Assembly: GCF_020615385.1 (NCBI RefSeq)
Contig: NZ_JAJAVB010000002.1
Location: 1-64,000 of the forward strand
From: Jiella soli
Lineage (GTDB): Bacteria; Pseudomonadota; Alphaproteobacteria; Rhizobiales; Rhizobiaceae
Reading direction: 5' to 3'
DNA length: 64,000 nt
Shown here one piece after another: positions 44,858-53,604 of the stretch. Numbering within the stretch: the first letter of the stretch is position 1; every line of letters starts with the position of its first letter. The notes under the pieces were generated by a model, which did not search any database, was not told where the DNA came from, and worked only from the letters and a program-made list of their open reading frames with translations. A program made the position numbers and the translations under genes.

Positions 44858-46291
44858 ATGACCTCGCTGAAGTTCGGCACGAGCGGCCTCCGCGGCCTGG
44901 TCACGGACCTTCAGGGCTGGCCGAGCCATGCCTATGCGCTGGCCTTCCTGAAGCATGTCGCCGGCACGATGCCCGAAGGCGGCGAGCGCGAGGTGCTGAT
45001 CGGCCGCGACCTCAGATCCAGCAGCCCGGAGATCGCGCGGCTCGCGGCCTCCGCCGCCCGGCGCGCCGGCTTCTCCCCGCGCGACTGCGGCGCCGTGCCG
45101 ACGCCAGCGCTGGCGCTTGCCGCGATGTCCCGCGGAGCGCCTGCGATCATGGTCACCGGAAGCCACATTCCGGACGACCGCAACGGGCTGAAGTTCTATC
45201 GGCCGGACGGCGAGATCAGCAAGGCGGACGAGGCCGGCATCCTTTCCGCCTTCGCCAGCCTGAGCGACGCCGAGCGCCGGCCGGATGAGGCTGGACCCGC
45301 CGCCGAACCGCTGGCGGTCGCCGAGACCTACGCCGCCCGCTATACCGAGTTCTTCGGGCCCCAAGCCCTTTCCGGCCTTGCCGTCGGCGTCTACCAGCAT
45401 TCCTCCGTCGCCCGCGATCTCCTCACAGACATACTCGGCGGGCTCGGCGCCACCGTCGTCCGCTACGGCCGCGCCGAGGCCTTCATCCCCGTCGACACCG
45501 AGGCGCACCGGCCCGAGGACCTCCACCTCCTCGCCGGCTGGGCCGCCGAGCAACGCTGCGACGCCTTCGTCTCGACCGATGGCGACGCCGACCGGCCGCT
45601 GGTCGCTGATCGGCACGGGACGGTGCTGCGCGGCGACGTCCTCGGGCTCCTCACCGCCCGGCATCTCGGCCTCTCCACTCTGGTGACGCCGGTGACGTCG
45701 AGCTCGGCGATCGAGCGCTCCGGCATTGCGGACAGCGTCATCAGGACCAGGGTCGGCAGCCCGTTCGTCATCGCCGGTATGGCGGAGGCCGCAGCCAGCG
45801 GCGCGTCGGGCATCGTCGGCTTCGAGGCGAATGGCGGCCTTCTGCTCGGTTCCGACATCGTCCGCGACGGGCGCCGGCTCGCGGCCCTGCCGACGCGCGA
45901 CGCCGTCCTGCCGATCGCCGCGGTGCTGGCCGAGATGGCGCGGACGGGCAAAGCGCTCGCCGACCTCGTTGCCGATCTCGACGCCGGTCACGCCGCCGCG
46001 CATCGCCTCCCTGAGGTGAAGGCCGACCGCAGCGGGCCGTTCCTCTCCCGCCTCGCCGAGGATTCCGCCTGGCGCGAGGCCTTTTTCGCCCCGATCGGCC
46101 GGGCCGACGCCGTCGACGGGATCGACGGGGTCCGCGTAACGCTGGAGAGCGGCGCTGTCGTCCACTACCGCGCGTCGGGCAACGCGCCGGAACTCCGCTG
46201 CTATGTCGAGGCGGGCGACGCCGCAAAGGCGCAGCGCCTTCTCACCTGGGGGCTGGACGCTGCGGCAAAGGCGATGGACCCCAACGCCTGA
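44858..46291 (+). CDS. manB: phosphomannomutase
   Basis: 477 residues. Catalytic phosphoserine loop VTGSHIPDDRNGLKFY, metal loop STDGDADRPL, sugar-binding FEANGGLLLG and phosphate-binding C-terminal RASGNAPELRCYVE. It interconverts mannose-6-phosphate and mannose-1-phosphate, supplying ManC upstream. In most PGMs the phosphoserine loop is TASHNP; here TGSHIP, a form found in CpsG/NoeK-like enzymes. Convergent with tetR. Confidence 0.91.
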   Translation: MTSLKFGTSGLRGLVTDLQGWPSHAYALAFLKHVAGTMPEGGEREVLIGRDLRSSSPEIARLAASAARRAGFSPRDCGAVPTPALALAAMSRGAPAIMVTGSHIPDDRNGLKFYRPDGEISKADEAGILSAFASLSDAERRPDEAGPAAEPLAVAETYAARYTEFFGPQALSGLAVGVYQHSSVARDLLTDILGGLGATVVRYGRAEAFIPVDTEAHRPEDLHLLAGWAAEQRCDAFVSTDGDADRPLVADRHGTVLRGDVLGLLTARHLGLSTLVTPVTSSSAIERSGIADSVIRTRVGSPFVIAGMAEAAASGASGIVGFEANGGLLLGSDIVRDGRRLAALPTRDAVLPIAAVLAEMARTGKALADLVADLDAGHAAAHRLPEVKADRSGPFLSRLAEDSAWREAFFAPIGRADAVDGIDGVRVTLESGAVVHYRASGNAPELRCYVEAGDAAKAQRLLTWGLDAAAKAMDPNA

Positions 46292-46340
46292 CCAGAGCCG
46301 CGGCCCGGCCGCGCGGCCCCTGCCCTGCGCTGCCCGACGG

Positions 46341-46946
46341 TCAGTGTGGCGAAACGGTGCGGAAGCCGACGAGCGCCGCCCGCACGAGGCCCGCCAGTTC
46401 ATCTTCCAGCCTCTCGATGGTGACGCCCGCATAGCGGCTTTCGAGCGAGATCGAGACGATCCCGTGCACCGCTGAGAACAGGGTCCTCGCCCGCAGGAGA
46501 ACCTCGGCTTCGCCAAGGTCCGGGAAGAGCTCCGAAAGCGGCCCGGCGGCAAGCTCGAACAGCCGTGCCTGGTCCGCCTGCAGGCTCTCGGCGGTCGCGC
46601 CGCCATCGGCCGGCACGAATTCGAACAGGGCCCGCCAGAGCGGCGTCTCGTCGGAGGCAAAGCCGAGATAGCACCGGGCGAGCGCCACGAGGCATTCGAG
46701 CGAGTCGCTCGCGTCGACCGACTTCAGCCGGTGTTCGAGCCGCCCGAGCGTCTCGGTATTCACGCCGAGAATGATTTCGTCGGTGTTGGCGAAGATGCCG
46801 TAGAGCTGACCGTTGGATGCGCCCGAACGGGCGAGGATCTCGCGCAGGCGCACCGCGCGGACCCCGCCCTCGATCATCAGCGCGCGTGCCGCCTCCAGGA
46901 TCTCGCCCCGCACCTCCTCCGCATTCCTGATCTTTCCCCTCGGCAT
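46341..46946 (-). CDS. TetR-family repressor
   Basis: 201 residues. N-terminal HTH: RGEILEAARALMIEGGVRAVRLREI, then GASNGQLYGIFANTDEII. The C-terminal ligand domain is not specifically recognised. The ATG at 46946 is preceded by GGAGACGAGG; the longer open frame upstream is not coding. It diverges from the pspA-like operon, and two matching palindromes lie between them, so it most likely represses both itself and that operon. The inducer may be a fatty acid or membrane-active compound given the neighbours; this is inference. Confidence 0.87.
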   Translation of the reverse strand: MPRGKIRNAEEVRGEILEAARALMIEGGVRAVRLREILARSGASNGQLYGIFANTDEIILGVNTETLGRLEHRLKSVDASDSLECLVALARCYLGFASDETPLWRALFEFVPADGGATAESLQADQARLFELAAGPLSELFPDLGEAEVLLRARTLFSAVHGIVSISLESRYAGVTIERLEDELAGLVRAALVGFRTVSPH

Positions 46947-46973
46947 GCCTCGTCTCCGGTTCCCGAATTTATT

Positions 46974-46990
46974 TAGGAGCACTCCTCCTA
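46974..46990. promoter_or_regulatory. TetR operator 1
   Basis: TAGGAGC-ACT-CCTCCTA: two seven-base half-sites with three bases between, 6 of 7 positions symmetrical. It overlaps a TATAGG that could be the -10 of tetR on the minus strand. Same layout as operator 2, 56 bp away. Confidence 0.65.
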
Positions 46991-46996
46991 TACGGA

Positions 46997-47024
46997 TTGA
47001 CGCCTGCGGTTTCCAGTGTATCCT
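46997..47024 (+). promoter_or_regulatory. promoter of the pspA-like operon
   Basis: TTGACG (46997-47002), 16-base spacer, TATCCT (47019-47024). The expected transcript start falls at the left edge of operator 2, so a bound repressor would block it. Confidence 0.5.
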
Positions 47025-47025
47025 A

Positions 47026-47050
47026 GCTATAGGAGCGATGCTCTTATAGC
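47026..47050. promoter_or_regulatory. TetR operator 2
   Basis: A 25-bp palindrome, GCTATAGGAGC-GAT-GCTCTTATAGC, with 10 of 11 positions symmetrical. Its core TAGGAGC-N3-GCTCTTA (47030-47046) matches operator 1. It covers roughly +1 to +20 of the downstream operon. Confidence 0.72.
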
Positions 47051-47070
47051 TGTCCACAAGGAGAATGCGC

Positions 47071-47745
47071 ATGTTCCGACTGTTCACCACCATCGCCCGG
47101 GGACGGGCGCACGAGGCGGCCGAAGCCGTCGCGGCGCGGCACGCCCGCACCATCCTCGACCAGCAGATCCGCGAGGCGGCCGCCGCCCTCGACGATGCTC
47201 GGCGTGCGCTCGCGCTCTCCGAGGCGAGCCTTGTCCGCGAGGAAGAGGCCGTCCGCGCGCTCGACGTGCGCATCCGCGACATCGAGACCCGCGTCGTGGC
47301 GGCGCTGGACAAGGGGCTTGAGGATCTCGCAAGCGACGGCGCGCAGGAGATCGCCGACATGGAGTGCGAGCGCGCGCTCTGCCGCGAGGGCATCGAGAAG
47401 ATGCGGGCCGAAATCGCCGCAAGGCGTCCGTATCTGCGCCGGTGCGAGACCCGCCTGCGGCGCCTGTCGCGGGGCCGCGATCTCGTCGCCGTCCGCGCCC
47501 GCGTCCAATCGCTGTCGGCACGCCCGGATACGACGTCGCTCGCGACGCTGTCGGAAGCGGAAGCGACCCTTGCCGGCCTCGAGGACGCCCAGACCGCCGA
47601 AGACGCCCTCGCCGCAGAAGCCACCGTCTGCCGGCAAAGCCCCGTTGAGGACCGCCTTGCCGCCGCCGGCTGCGGCCCGGCCCGCGAGGGCAGCGCCGAC
47701 GCCGTCCTCGACCGGCTTCGCGCCCGCAGGAATGACGCCGCCTGA
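47071..47745 (+). CDS. PspA/IM30-like coiled-coil protein
   Basis: 224 residues, almost all predicted helix with long coiled-coil heptads: an amphipathic N-terminus MFRLFTTIARGRAHEAAEAV that could lie on a membrane, then three to four helical segments (for example REAAAALDDARRALALSEAS). This resembles PspA/VIPP1, which binds and stabilises stressed inner membranes, though the match is by architecture. The second ATG (47071) is chosen, as AAGGAG lies seven bases upstream. First gene of the operon under the TetR operators. Confidence 0.68.
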   Translation: MFRLFTTIARGRAHEAAEAVAARHARTILDQQIREAAAALDDARRALALSEASLVREEEAVRALDVRIRDIETRVVAALDKGLEDLASDGAQEIADMECERALCREGIEKMRAEIAARRPYLRRCETRLRRLSRGRDLVAVRARVQSLSARPDTTSLATLSEAEATLAGLEDAQTAEDALAAEATVCRQSPVEDRLAAAGCGPAREGSADAVLDRLRARRNDAA

Positions 47746-47781
47746 TCTCTTCCCCCGACCGATCCCGGAAAGGACATTCTC

Positions 47782-48054
47782 ATGAACGCCAATCGCATCC
47801 CTACCAATGCCTGGACGATCTTCACCGTCATCTCCTTCGTCGTCGCCTCGCTGATGATGGCCGGCGGCATCTACTTCCTGGAGGCGAGCTTCGCCGCCAA
47901 GGGCTTCTACGCTATGGCCGCGATCATGCTGGTCCACACCACTGTCACGATCACGCGGACGCTCCGCGACGTCGAGGAGGCCAACAAGGAGACGATCCGC
48001 CAGGAAGAACTGCGGACGGAAAAGATGATCGGCGGGCTGTCCCGCGCCGCCTGA
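47782..48054 (+). CDS. YiaA/YiaB-type two-helix membrane protein
   Basis: 90 residues: TNAWTIFTVISFVVASLMMAGG and GFYAMAAIMLVHTTVTITRTLRD form two membrane helices, then a charged amphipathic tail (EEANKETIRQEELRTEK). This is the YiaAB domain pattern; the molecular role is unknown. GGAAAGGAC precedes the ATG. Lies between the PspA-like gene and the acyltransferase fusion. Confidence 0.78.
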   Translation: MNANRIPTNAWTIFTVISFVVASLMMAGGIYFLEASFAAKGFYAMAAIMLVHTTVTITRTLRDVEEANKETIRQEELRTEKMIGGLSRAA

Positions 48055-48115
48055 TCCCGCACCCCGCGTGCCCGGCCCGCCGGCCGGGCACGTCCCCCTC
48101 ATCCGGAGCTTCTCC

Positions 48116-51100
48116 ATGTCTCTCCTCGCTTCACGCCGTTTCGCGCCGCTCTTTGCCACACAGTTCCTCTCGGCGGTCTCAGACAACCTCCTGAAGAACG
48201 CGCTCGCGCTCATCATCCTCTTCCACACTGCCGGCGAAGGCTCGCCCTCCCTGGTCACGCTCGCCGGCGCCGTCTTCATGCTGCCATTCCTCCTGTTCTC
48301 GGCCACCGGCGGCGAGATCGCCGATCGCCACGACAAGGCGCTCGTCGCCCGGCTGCTGAAGGCAGTCGAGGTCGGCGCCGCCCTGATCGCGGCCGCCGGC
48401 CTTGCGACATCGTCCATCCCGCTGCTCTTTCTGGCGCTCTTCGCCTTCGGAAGCGTCTCGGCCCTGTTCGGCCCGGTGAAATACGGCATCCTGCCGGACC
48501 ACCTGCCGACGCAGGACCTTGCGGCGGCCAATGCCTGGATCGAGGGCGCGACCTTCGCGGCGATCCTCGGCGGGACGATCGGCGCCGGGCTCGTCCTGTC
48601 CGCCGGTGTTCCCCTCTGGGCCTTCGGGATCGGCATCGCGGCGCTGTCCGTCGTCACCTATCTCGCATCGAGGGCGATCCCCTCGGCTCCTCCGGCCTCG
48701 GCGGAAAATACCGTCGACGCCAATCCGCTGCGCGCGACCTGGCGCCTTCTGCGTGAGACGAAGGCGGACCGCCGCATCTTCGCCGTGGCCCTGATGTCGG
48801 CCTGGTTCTGGGTCGTGGGGGCGATCGTCCTCTCCGTCCTGCCTGTTCTCGTGGGCACCACGCTCGGCGGGGACGAGACCGTCGTCACGCTCTGCCTTGC
48901 TGCCTTCGCCGTCGCGGTCGGTCTCGGCTCCGCCTTCGCCGCCTGGCTCGGCAAGGGCAAGATCGTGCTCCTGCCGGCGCCGGCCGGATGTCTCCTGATG
49001 GGTGCCGCGACGCTCGACCTCGTCTTCCGGCTCCATGGCGCTACGCCGAACGCAACGCTCGGCTGGACCACCTTCGCGACTTCGGCAGACGGCGTGTGGC
49101 TACTGCTCGACCTTGCCGGCATCGCCTTCGGCGGCGCTCTCGTCGCCGTTCCGAGCTTTGCCGCCCTCCAGGCCTGGGCCGCGCCGGAGCGCCGGGCCCG
49201 GACCGTCGCCGGCGCCAATGTCCTGTCCTCCGGCCTGATGGTCCTTGCCGGTGGTCTCGTCGCAGGGCTCCAGGCCATCGGACTCTCGGCTATCGCCGTT
49301 CTCGCCATTCTCGCCGCCGGCAATTTCCTCGTCGCCGCCATGATGCTGCGCGCGCTGCCGACCGATCCCTTCCGCGACCTCATCTCGATCGTCTTCCGCG
49401 CCTTTCACGGCCTCGAAGTCGAAGGCCTCGAAAACCTTGCCAAGGCCGGCGAAAACCCCATCCTCGCGGTGAACCACACGAGTTTTCTGGACGCGGCCCT
49501 CGTGATGACCCTGACCGACCGCAAGCCGGCCTTCGCCATCGATCGGACCACGGCCGAGGCCTGGTGGGTGCGGCCGTTCCTGCGGCTGGTGAAGGCGATG
49601 CCGATCGATCCGACCAAGCCGATCGGCACGCGCACCCTCGTGCGCGCCGTTCAGGGGGGCGATCCCCTCGTCATCTTCCCGGAGGGACGGATCACCGTCA
49701 CCGGCAGGCTCATGAAGATCTACGACGGCACCGCGATGATCGCCGAGAAGGCGGGTGTCCCGATCGTGCCGGTGCGCATCGAAGGCCTTGAACGCAGTCC
49801 CTTCTCGCGCCTCACCGGACGCCAGGTCCGCAAGGCCCTGTTCCCGAAAGTGAAGGTCACCATGCTGGAACCCGTCTCGCTGAACGTGCCGGAGAACCTG
49901 AAGGGCCGCGCCCGCCGCGCCGCCGCCGGCCTCGCCCTCCACGACGTCATGAGCGACATGCTCGCCGAAACCACCTCGATCGAGTGCACCGTGCCGCAGG
50001 CGGTGCTGGCGATCACCCGCGAGCGCGGCACCGGCGCCCTCGCGCTGGAAGACCCGGTCGCCGGCCAAATGACCTATGGCAGGCTGCTCACCGCGGTCGC
50101 CGTGCTCGCTCGCCGGCTCGCCGGACAGATGGAAGGCCAGATGAATGTCGGCGTGCTTCTTCCCAATGCGATCGGCACCTGCGTCACCACGCTCGCCCTG
50201 ATGTCGGCGGGACGCATTCCGGCCATGCTGAACTTCACGGCTGGCAAGGCAAATGTTCTGGCCGCCTGCCGCGTAGCCGAGATCCGCACGGTCCTCACCT
50301 CCCGCAAATTCATCGAGAAGGCGAAGCTCGGCGATCTCGCGGGAGCCCTCTCCGAGACTGTCGAGCTCGTCTACCTCGAAGATGTCAGGGCCTCGATCGG
50401 GCTTGTCGACAAGCTGCGCGGCGTTCTCTCCCGCCGCCGGCCGCTCGTCGCGCGCGGTCCGGACGATGCGGCGGTGATCCTCTTCACCTCCGGCTCGGAA
50501 GGAACGCCCAAGGGTGTCGTCCTTACCCATCGCAACATCATGGCCAATGTCGCCCAGGCGGCGCAGCGCATCGACTTCGACTCCTCCGACAAGGTGTTCA
50601 ACGTCCTGCCGATGTTCCACGCCTTCGGCCTCACCGCAGGGACGCTCCTGCCGCTCGTCTCGGGCGTCCCGACCTATCTTTACCCTTCGCCGCTGCACTT
50701 CCGCATGGTTCCGGAGGCGGTCTACCGCTCGAACGCGACGATCATGTTCGGCACCGACACCTTCCTCACCGGCTATGCCCGCACGGCAAACCCTTACGAC
50801 TTCCGCTCGCTTCGCTACGTCTTCGCCGGCGCCGAGCCTGTGAAGGAATCGACGCGCCGCGTCTGGGCCGAACGGTTCGGTGTGCGTCTCCTCGAAGGTT
50901 ATGGCGTGACCGAGACCGCGCCAGTCATCGCGCTGAACACGCCGATGCATGCGCGCGCGGGCAGCGTCGGCCGGCTGATGCCGGGGGTCGAGGCGCGCCT
51001 CGAGACGGTTCCGGGCATCGAGGACGGCGGACGCCTCCATGTGCGCGGCCCGAACGTCATGGCCGGCTATCTGAAGGAAGACCGGCCCGGCATTCTCGAA

Positions 51101-51511
51101 GCGCCGGACGGCGGCTGGCACGACACCGGCGACATCGTCTCGATCGATGCCGAGGGCTTCGTGACCATCCGCGGGCGCGCCAAGCGCTTCGCCAAGATCG
51201 GCGGCGAGATGATCTCGCTGGCGGCCGTCGAGAACGCCGCTTCGGAGACCTGGCCGGACGTGAAGTCCTGCGCCGTCTCGGTGCCGGACAAGCGCAGGGG
51301 CGAGCGCATCGTGCTCGCGACCGAGGCCAAGGACGCCGACAAGGTGACGCTTCGCGAGGTGGCGCGCCGGCAAGGGCTGCCGGAGATCGCGATGCCATCG
51401 CAGATCATGTCGGACTTCGCCATCCCGCTGCTCGGCACGGGCAAGGTCGACTTCGTCGGCACCCGCCGCGCGGTCCTCAATGCCCTCGACGATCCGGCCG
51501 TCGCGGCCTGA
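48116..51511 (+). CDS. aas: LplT-PlsC-acyl-ACP synthetase fusion (lysophospholipid repair)
   Basis: 1,131 residues with three domains. 1-~410: a major-facilitator transporter of 12 helices like the lysophospholipid flippase LplT. ~430-640: a PlsC acyltransferase with NHTSFLD (about 454-460) and FPEGR (about 521-525). ~660-1120: an AMP-binding synthetase with ILFTSGSEGTPKGVVLTHRN (about 788) and GYGVTETAPV. In E. coli, LplT and Aas are separate; here flipping lysophospholipid inward, activating a fatty acid on ACP and re-acylating are in one chain. CGGAG precedes ATG 48116. Last gene of the TetR-controlled operon. Confidence 0.92.
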   Translation: MSLLASRRFAPLFATQFLSAVSDNLLKNALALIILFHTAGEGSPSLVTLAGAVFMLPFLLFSATGGEIADRHDKALVARLLKAVEVGAALIAAAGLATSSIPLLFLALFAFGSVSALFGPVKYGILPDHLPTQDLAAANAWIEGATFAAILGGTIGAGLVLSAGVPLWAFGIGIAALSVVTYLASRAIPSAPPASAENTVDANPLRATWRLLRETKADRRIFAVALMSAWFWVVGAIVLSVLPVLVGTTLGGDETVVTLCLAAFAVAVGLGSAFAAWLGKGKIVLLPAPAGCLLMGAATLDLVFRLHGATPNATLGWTTFATSADGVWLLLDLAGIAFGGALVAVPSFAALQAWAAPERRARTVAGANVLSSGLMVLAGGLVAGLQAIGLSAIAVLAILAAGNFLVAAMMLRALPTDPFRDLISIVFRAFHGLEVEGLENLAKAGENPILAVNHTSFLDAALVMTLTDRKPAFAIDRTTAEAWWVRPFLRLVKAMPIDPTKPIGTRTLVRAVQGGDPLVIFPEGRITVTGRLMKIYDGTAMIAEKAGVPIVPVRIEGLERSPFSRLTGRQVRKALFPKVKVTMLEPVSLNVPENLKGRARRAAAGLALHDVMSDMLAETTSIECTVPQAVLAITRERGTGALALEDPVAGQMTYGRLLTAVAVLARRLAGQMEGQMNVGVLLPNAIGTCVTTLALMSAGRIPAMLNFTAGKANVLAACRVAEIRTVLTSRKFIEKAKLGDLAGALSETVELVYLEDVRASIGLVDKLRGVLSRRRPLVARGPDDAAVILFTSGSEGTPKGVVLTHRNIMANVAQAAQRIDFDSSDKVFNVLPMFHAFGLTAGTLLPLVSGVPTYLYPSPLHFRMVPEAVYRSNATIMFGTDTFLTGYARTANPYDFRSLRYVFAGAEPVKESTRRVWAERFGVRLLEGYGVTETAPVIALNTPMHARAGSVGRLMPGVEARLETVPGIEDGGRLHVRGPNVMAGYLKEDRPGILEAPDGGWHDTGDIVSIDAEGFVTIRGRAKRFAKIGGEMISLAAVENAASETWPDVKSCAVSVPDKRRGERIVLATEAKDADKVTLREVARRQGLPEIAMPSQIMSDFAIPLLGTGKVDFVGTRRAVLNALDDPAVAA

Positions 51512-51524
51512 GCCGGAACCGGCA

Positions 51525-51560
51525 AAGGCGCACCTGGCCGGAACCGGCTGGGTGCGCCTT
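51525..51560. terminator. bidirectional terminator
   Basis: AAGGCGCACC (51525-51534) pairs perfectly with GGTGCGCCTT (51551-51560), and an inner GCCGG/CCGGC stem fills the loop. It separates the convergent aas and methyltransferase genes and touches the methyltransferase stop codon. Confidence 0.7.
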
Positions 51561-52363
51561 CAGTCGCTCGGCTTGATGGCGCGGATCGCGTAGCGGTGCT
51601 GAACCTGACGCGCCAGCCCCTTGGTCAGCGGCATTGCACGGGCCTGCGCGCGGTGGATCGGGCCGAGCCGCCGGTCGATCGTAATGTCGGCAAAGCCGGC
51701 ATCGGTAAGCATCTGCGCGACGTCGCCGGCGCGTGCCCCGTCCTTGAAGTGCACCCGTGAAAGAATGCTGCGGTGGCGCGCGGCGAGATCGCCCGGAAGA
51801 GCGGGACCGGAGGCAGCAGCAAGCACGCCGCGGCGCTGCGCGAATCGCTCGAGCCTGGCGATCAGCCGTTCGAGGGGGCCCTGGCTGACGAAGTCGCCGT
51901 CGATGACCAGCAGCGTTCCGCCGGGCTTCAGGACCCGCAGCCACTCGGCAAACGCCGCGGCCGGGTCGACGAGGGTCCAGACGAGGTGGCGGGTGACCAC
52001 GACGTCGAAACTGCCGTCCGCCTCGATGATGCGCTCGGCATCGCCGAGCCGGAAGGTGATCCGCCGGTCGCGGGAGGCCGCCTTCGACGCTGCCCGCTCG
52101 AGCATCGCTTCCGACCAGTCGAGGCCGGTCACGCGGAACCCCAGATCATCGAGGAGATGGGAGACGACGCCGGTGCCGCTCGCCAGGTCCAGCGCGCTGC
52201 GACCTCCCGCCTCGCCGAGGTGCCGTTCGATCAGCGCATGCCAGGCCCGGCGCTCCCGTTCGCTAAAGATTTCGTGACCGGGAAACTCGTCGAAGCTCGC
52301 CGCTCGTTCCGACCAGAAGTCCCGGATTTCGTCCCGCAATCCGTAGTTCGCGCCTGTCGCCAT
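51560..52363 (-). CDS. SAM-dependent methyltransferase
   Basis: 267 residues. Class I Rossmann methyltransferase: motif I LDLASGTGVVSHLL (about 58-71), then GLDWSEAMLERA, FDVVVTRHLVWTL and VLKPGGTLLVIDGDF. The N-terminal ~45 residues (DEIRDFWSERAASFDEFPGH) are typical of UbiE-like enzymes. ATG 52363 gives a normal length. It diverges from the iron importer operon with an iron box between them, so it is probably iron-regulated; a siderophore or other small molecule substrate is possible but not shown. Confidence 0.82.
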   Translation of the reverse strand: MATGANYGLRDEIRDFWSERAASFDEFPGHEIFSERERRAWHALIERHLGEAGGRSALDLASGTGVVSHLLDDLGFRVTGLDWSEAMLERAASKAASRDRRITFRLGDAERIIEADGSFDVVVTRHLVWTLVDPAAAFAEWLRVLKPGGTLLVIDGDFVSQGPLERLIARLERFAQRRGVLAAASGPALPGDLAARHRSILSRVHFKDGARAGDVAQMLTDAGFADITIDRRLGPIHRAQARAMPLTKGLARQVQHRYAIRAIKPSD

Positions 52364-52413
52364 CTCGTCCCGCCGATCCCCATCTGCTTCGAATCCCTCT
52401 AAAAGATAAATAT

Positions 52414-52428
52414 TGACTATCCAAGTCA
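52414..52428. promoter_or_regulatory. iron-responsive operator, RirA type (TGA-N9-TCA)
   Basis: TGA (52414-52416), nine bases, TCA (52426-52428). The wider sequence TTGACT...TCATAAAT resembles the boxes at 843 and 10556. It lies between divergent methyltransferase and importer genes and may control both. Confidence 0.62.
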
Positions 52429-52476
52429 TAAATTCGAAGACAGCCCGCATCGACCATCCGAGAAGGAACCTGGATC

Positions 52477-53604
52477 ATGCGGGTTTTCCGGCACCTTGCC
52501 GCCATCGCTGTTGCCGTTGTCGCTCTTGCGAGCGGACCCGGCTTCGCCGCAACCGTCACCGACGTCACCGGACGCACTGTGACGGTCGAGACGCCTGTCA
52601 AGCGCGTCATCCTCGGCGAGGGCCGACAGATCTACTTCGTCGCCGCTCTCGACCGCGACGCGCCGTTCCAGCGCATCGTCGGCTGGCGGGACGATCTCAC
52701 CAAGGCCGATCCGGAGACCTATGCGGCCTATCTCGAGAAGTACCCCGAGATCGGTGAGCTGCCGACCTTCGGCGGCATGAAGGACGGCACGTTCGACGTC
52801 GAGCAGGCGGTCGCGCTGAAGCCCGACGTGATCCTGATGAATGTCGATGCCAAGACCGCGACCGAAGAGGCCGGCTACATCGGCACGCTGGAGAAGGTCG
52901 GCATTCCGCTCGTCTATGTCGACTTCCGCGAGAAGCCGATGGTCAACACCGAGCCGTCCATGCGGCTGATCGGCAAGCTGTTCGGCAAGGAAGAAGTCGC
53001 CGAGGACTTCATCGAATTCCGCAAGGAGAGCATTGCGGCCGTCACCGATGTGCTCGACCGCGAGCAGCCGAAGCGCCCCCTGGTCTTCGTCGAGCGCGCG
53101 GGCGGCTATTCCGACGACTGCTGCATGTCCTTCGGTGACGAGAACTACGGCAAGATGGTCGAGATCGCCGGCGGCATCAACATGGCCAAGGACATCATCC
53201 CGGGCACGTTCGGCACCGTCAATCCTGAGCAGATCATCGCCTCCAACCCCGACCAGGTGATCATAACGGGCGGCAATTGGGAGGGCTATGTTCCCGGTGG
53301 CGCATGGGTCGGCGTCGGCTATGGCGCGGATGAGGCGCTTGCCCGAAAGAAGCTCGAGGCGCTGACCAAGCGCCCTGCCTTCACCGGCATCAAGGCCGTG
53401 GAGAACGGGAAGGTGCACGCGATCTGGCACCAGTTCTACAACAATCCCTACCAGTTCGTGGCGATCCAGGAGATGGCCAAGTGGCTGCACCCCGATCTCT
53501 TCCGCGACCTCGATCCGGAGGCGACCTTCAAGGAGCTGCACGCCCGTTTCCTGCCGCTCGAGTTCAAGCCGGGCTATTTCGTGTCACTCGCAGGCGGCGA
53601 ATGA
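52477..53604 (+). CDS. iron-siderophore ABC binding protein
   Basis: 375 residues, class III periplasmic binding protein. Signal peptide ends near GPGFA|ATV; the mature start VTDVTGRTVTVETPVKRVIL and the blocks ALKPDVILM and GIKAVENGKVHAIWHQFYN are characteristic of FecB/BtuF-like proteins. Longer than the FhuD in this window, with a C-terminal extension after WLHPDLF. First gene of the second importer; the start has GAAGGA upstream. Ligand unknown. Confidence 0.85.
   Translation: MRVFRHLAAIAVAVVALASGPGFAATVTDVTGRTVTVETPVKRVILGEGRQIYFVAALDRDAPFQRIVGWRDDLTKADPETYAAYLEKYPEIGELPTFGGMKDGTFDVEQAVALKPDVILMNVDAKTATEEAGYIGTLEKVGIPLVYVDFREKPMVNTEPSMRLIGKLFGKEEVAEDFIEFRKESIAAVTDVLDREQPKRPLVFVERAGGYSDDCCMSFGDENYGKMVEIAGGINMAKDIIPGTFGTVNPEQIIASNPDQVIITGGNWEGYVPGGAWVGVGYGADEALARKKLEALTKRPAFTGIKAVENGKVHAIWHQFYNNPYQFVAIQEMAKWLHPDLFRDLDPEATFKELHARFLPLEFKPGYFVSLAGGE

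Noticed and set aside
49100-51373. A 757-codon minus-strand open frame
   Set aside because: Antisense to the acyltransferase-synthetase fusion, Arg/His-rich, no recognisable domain.
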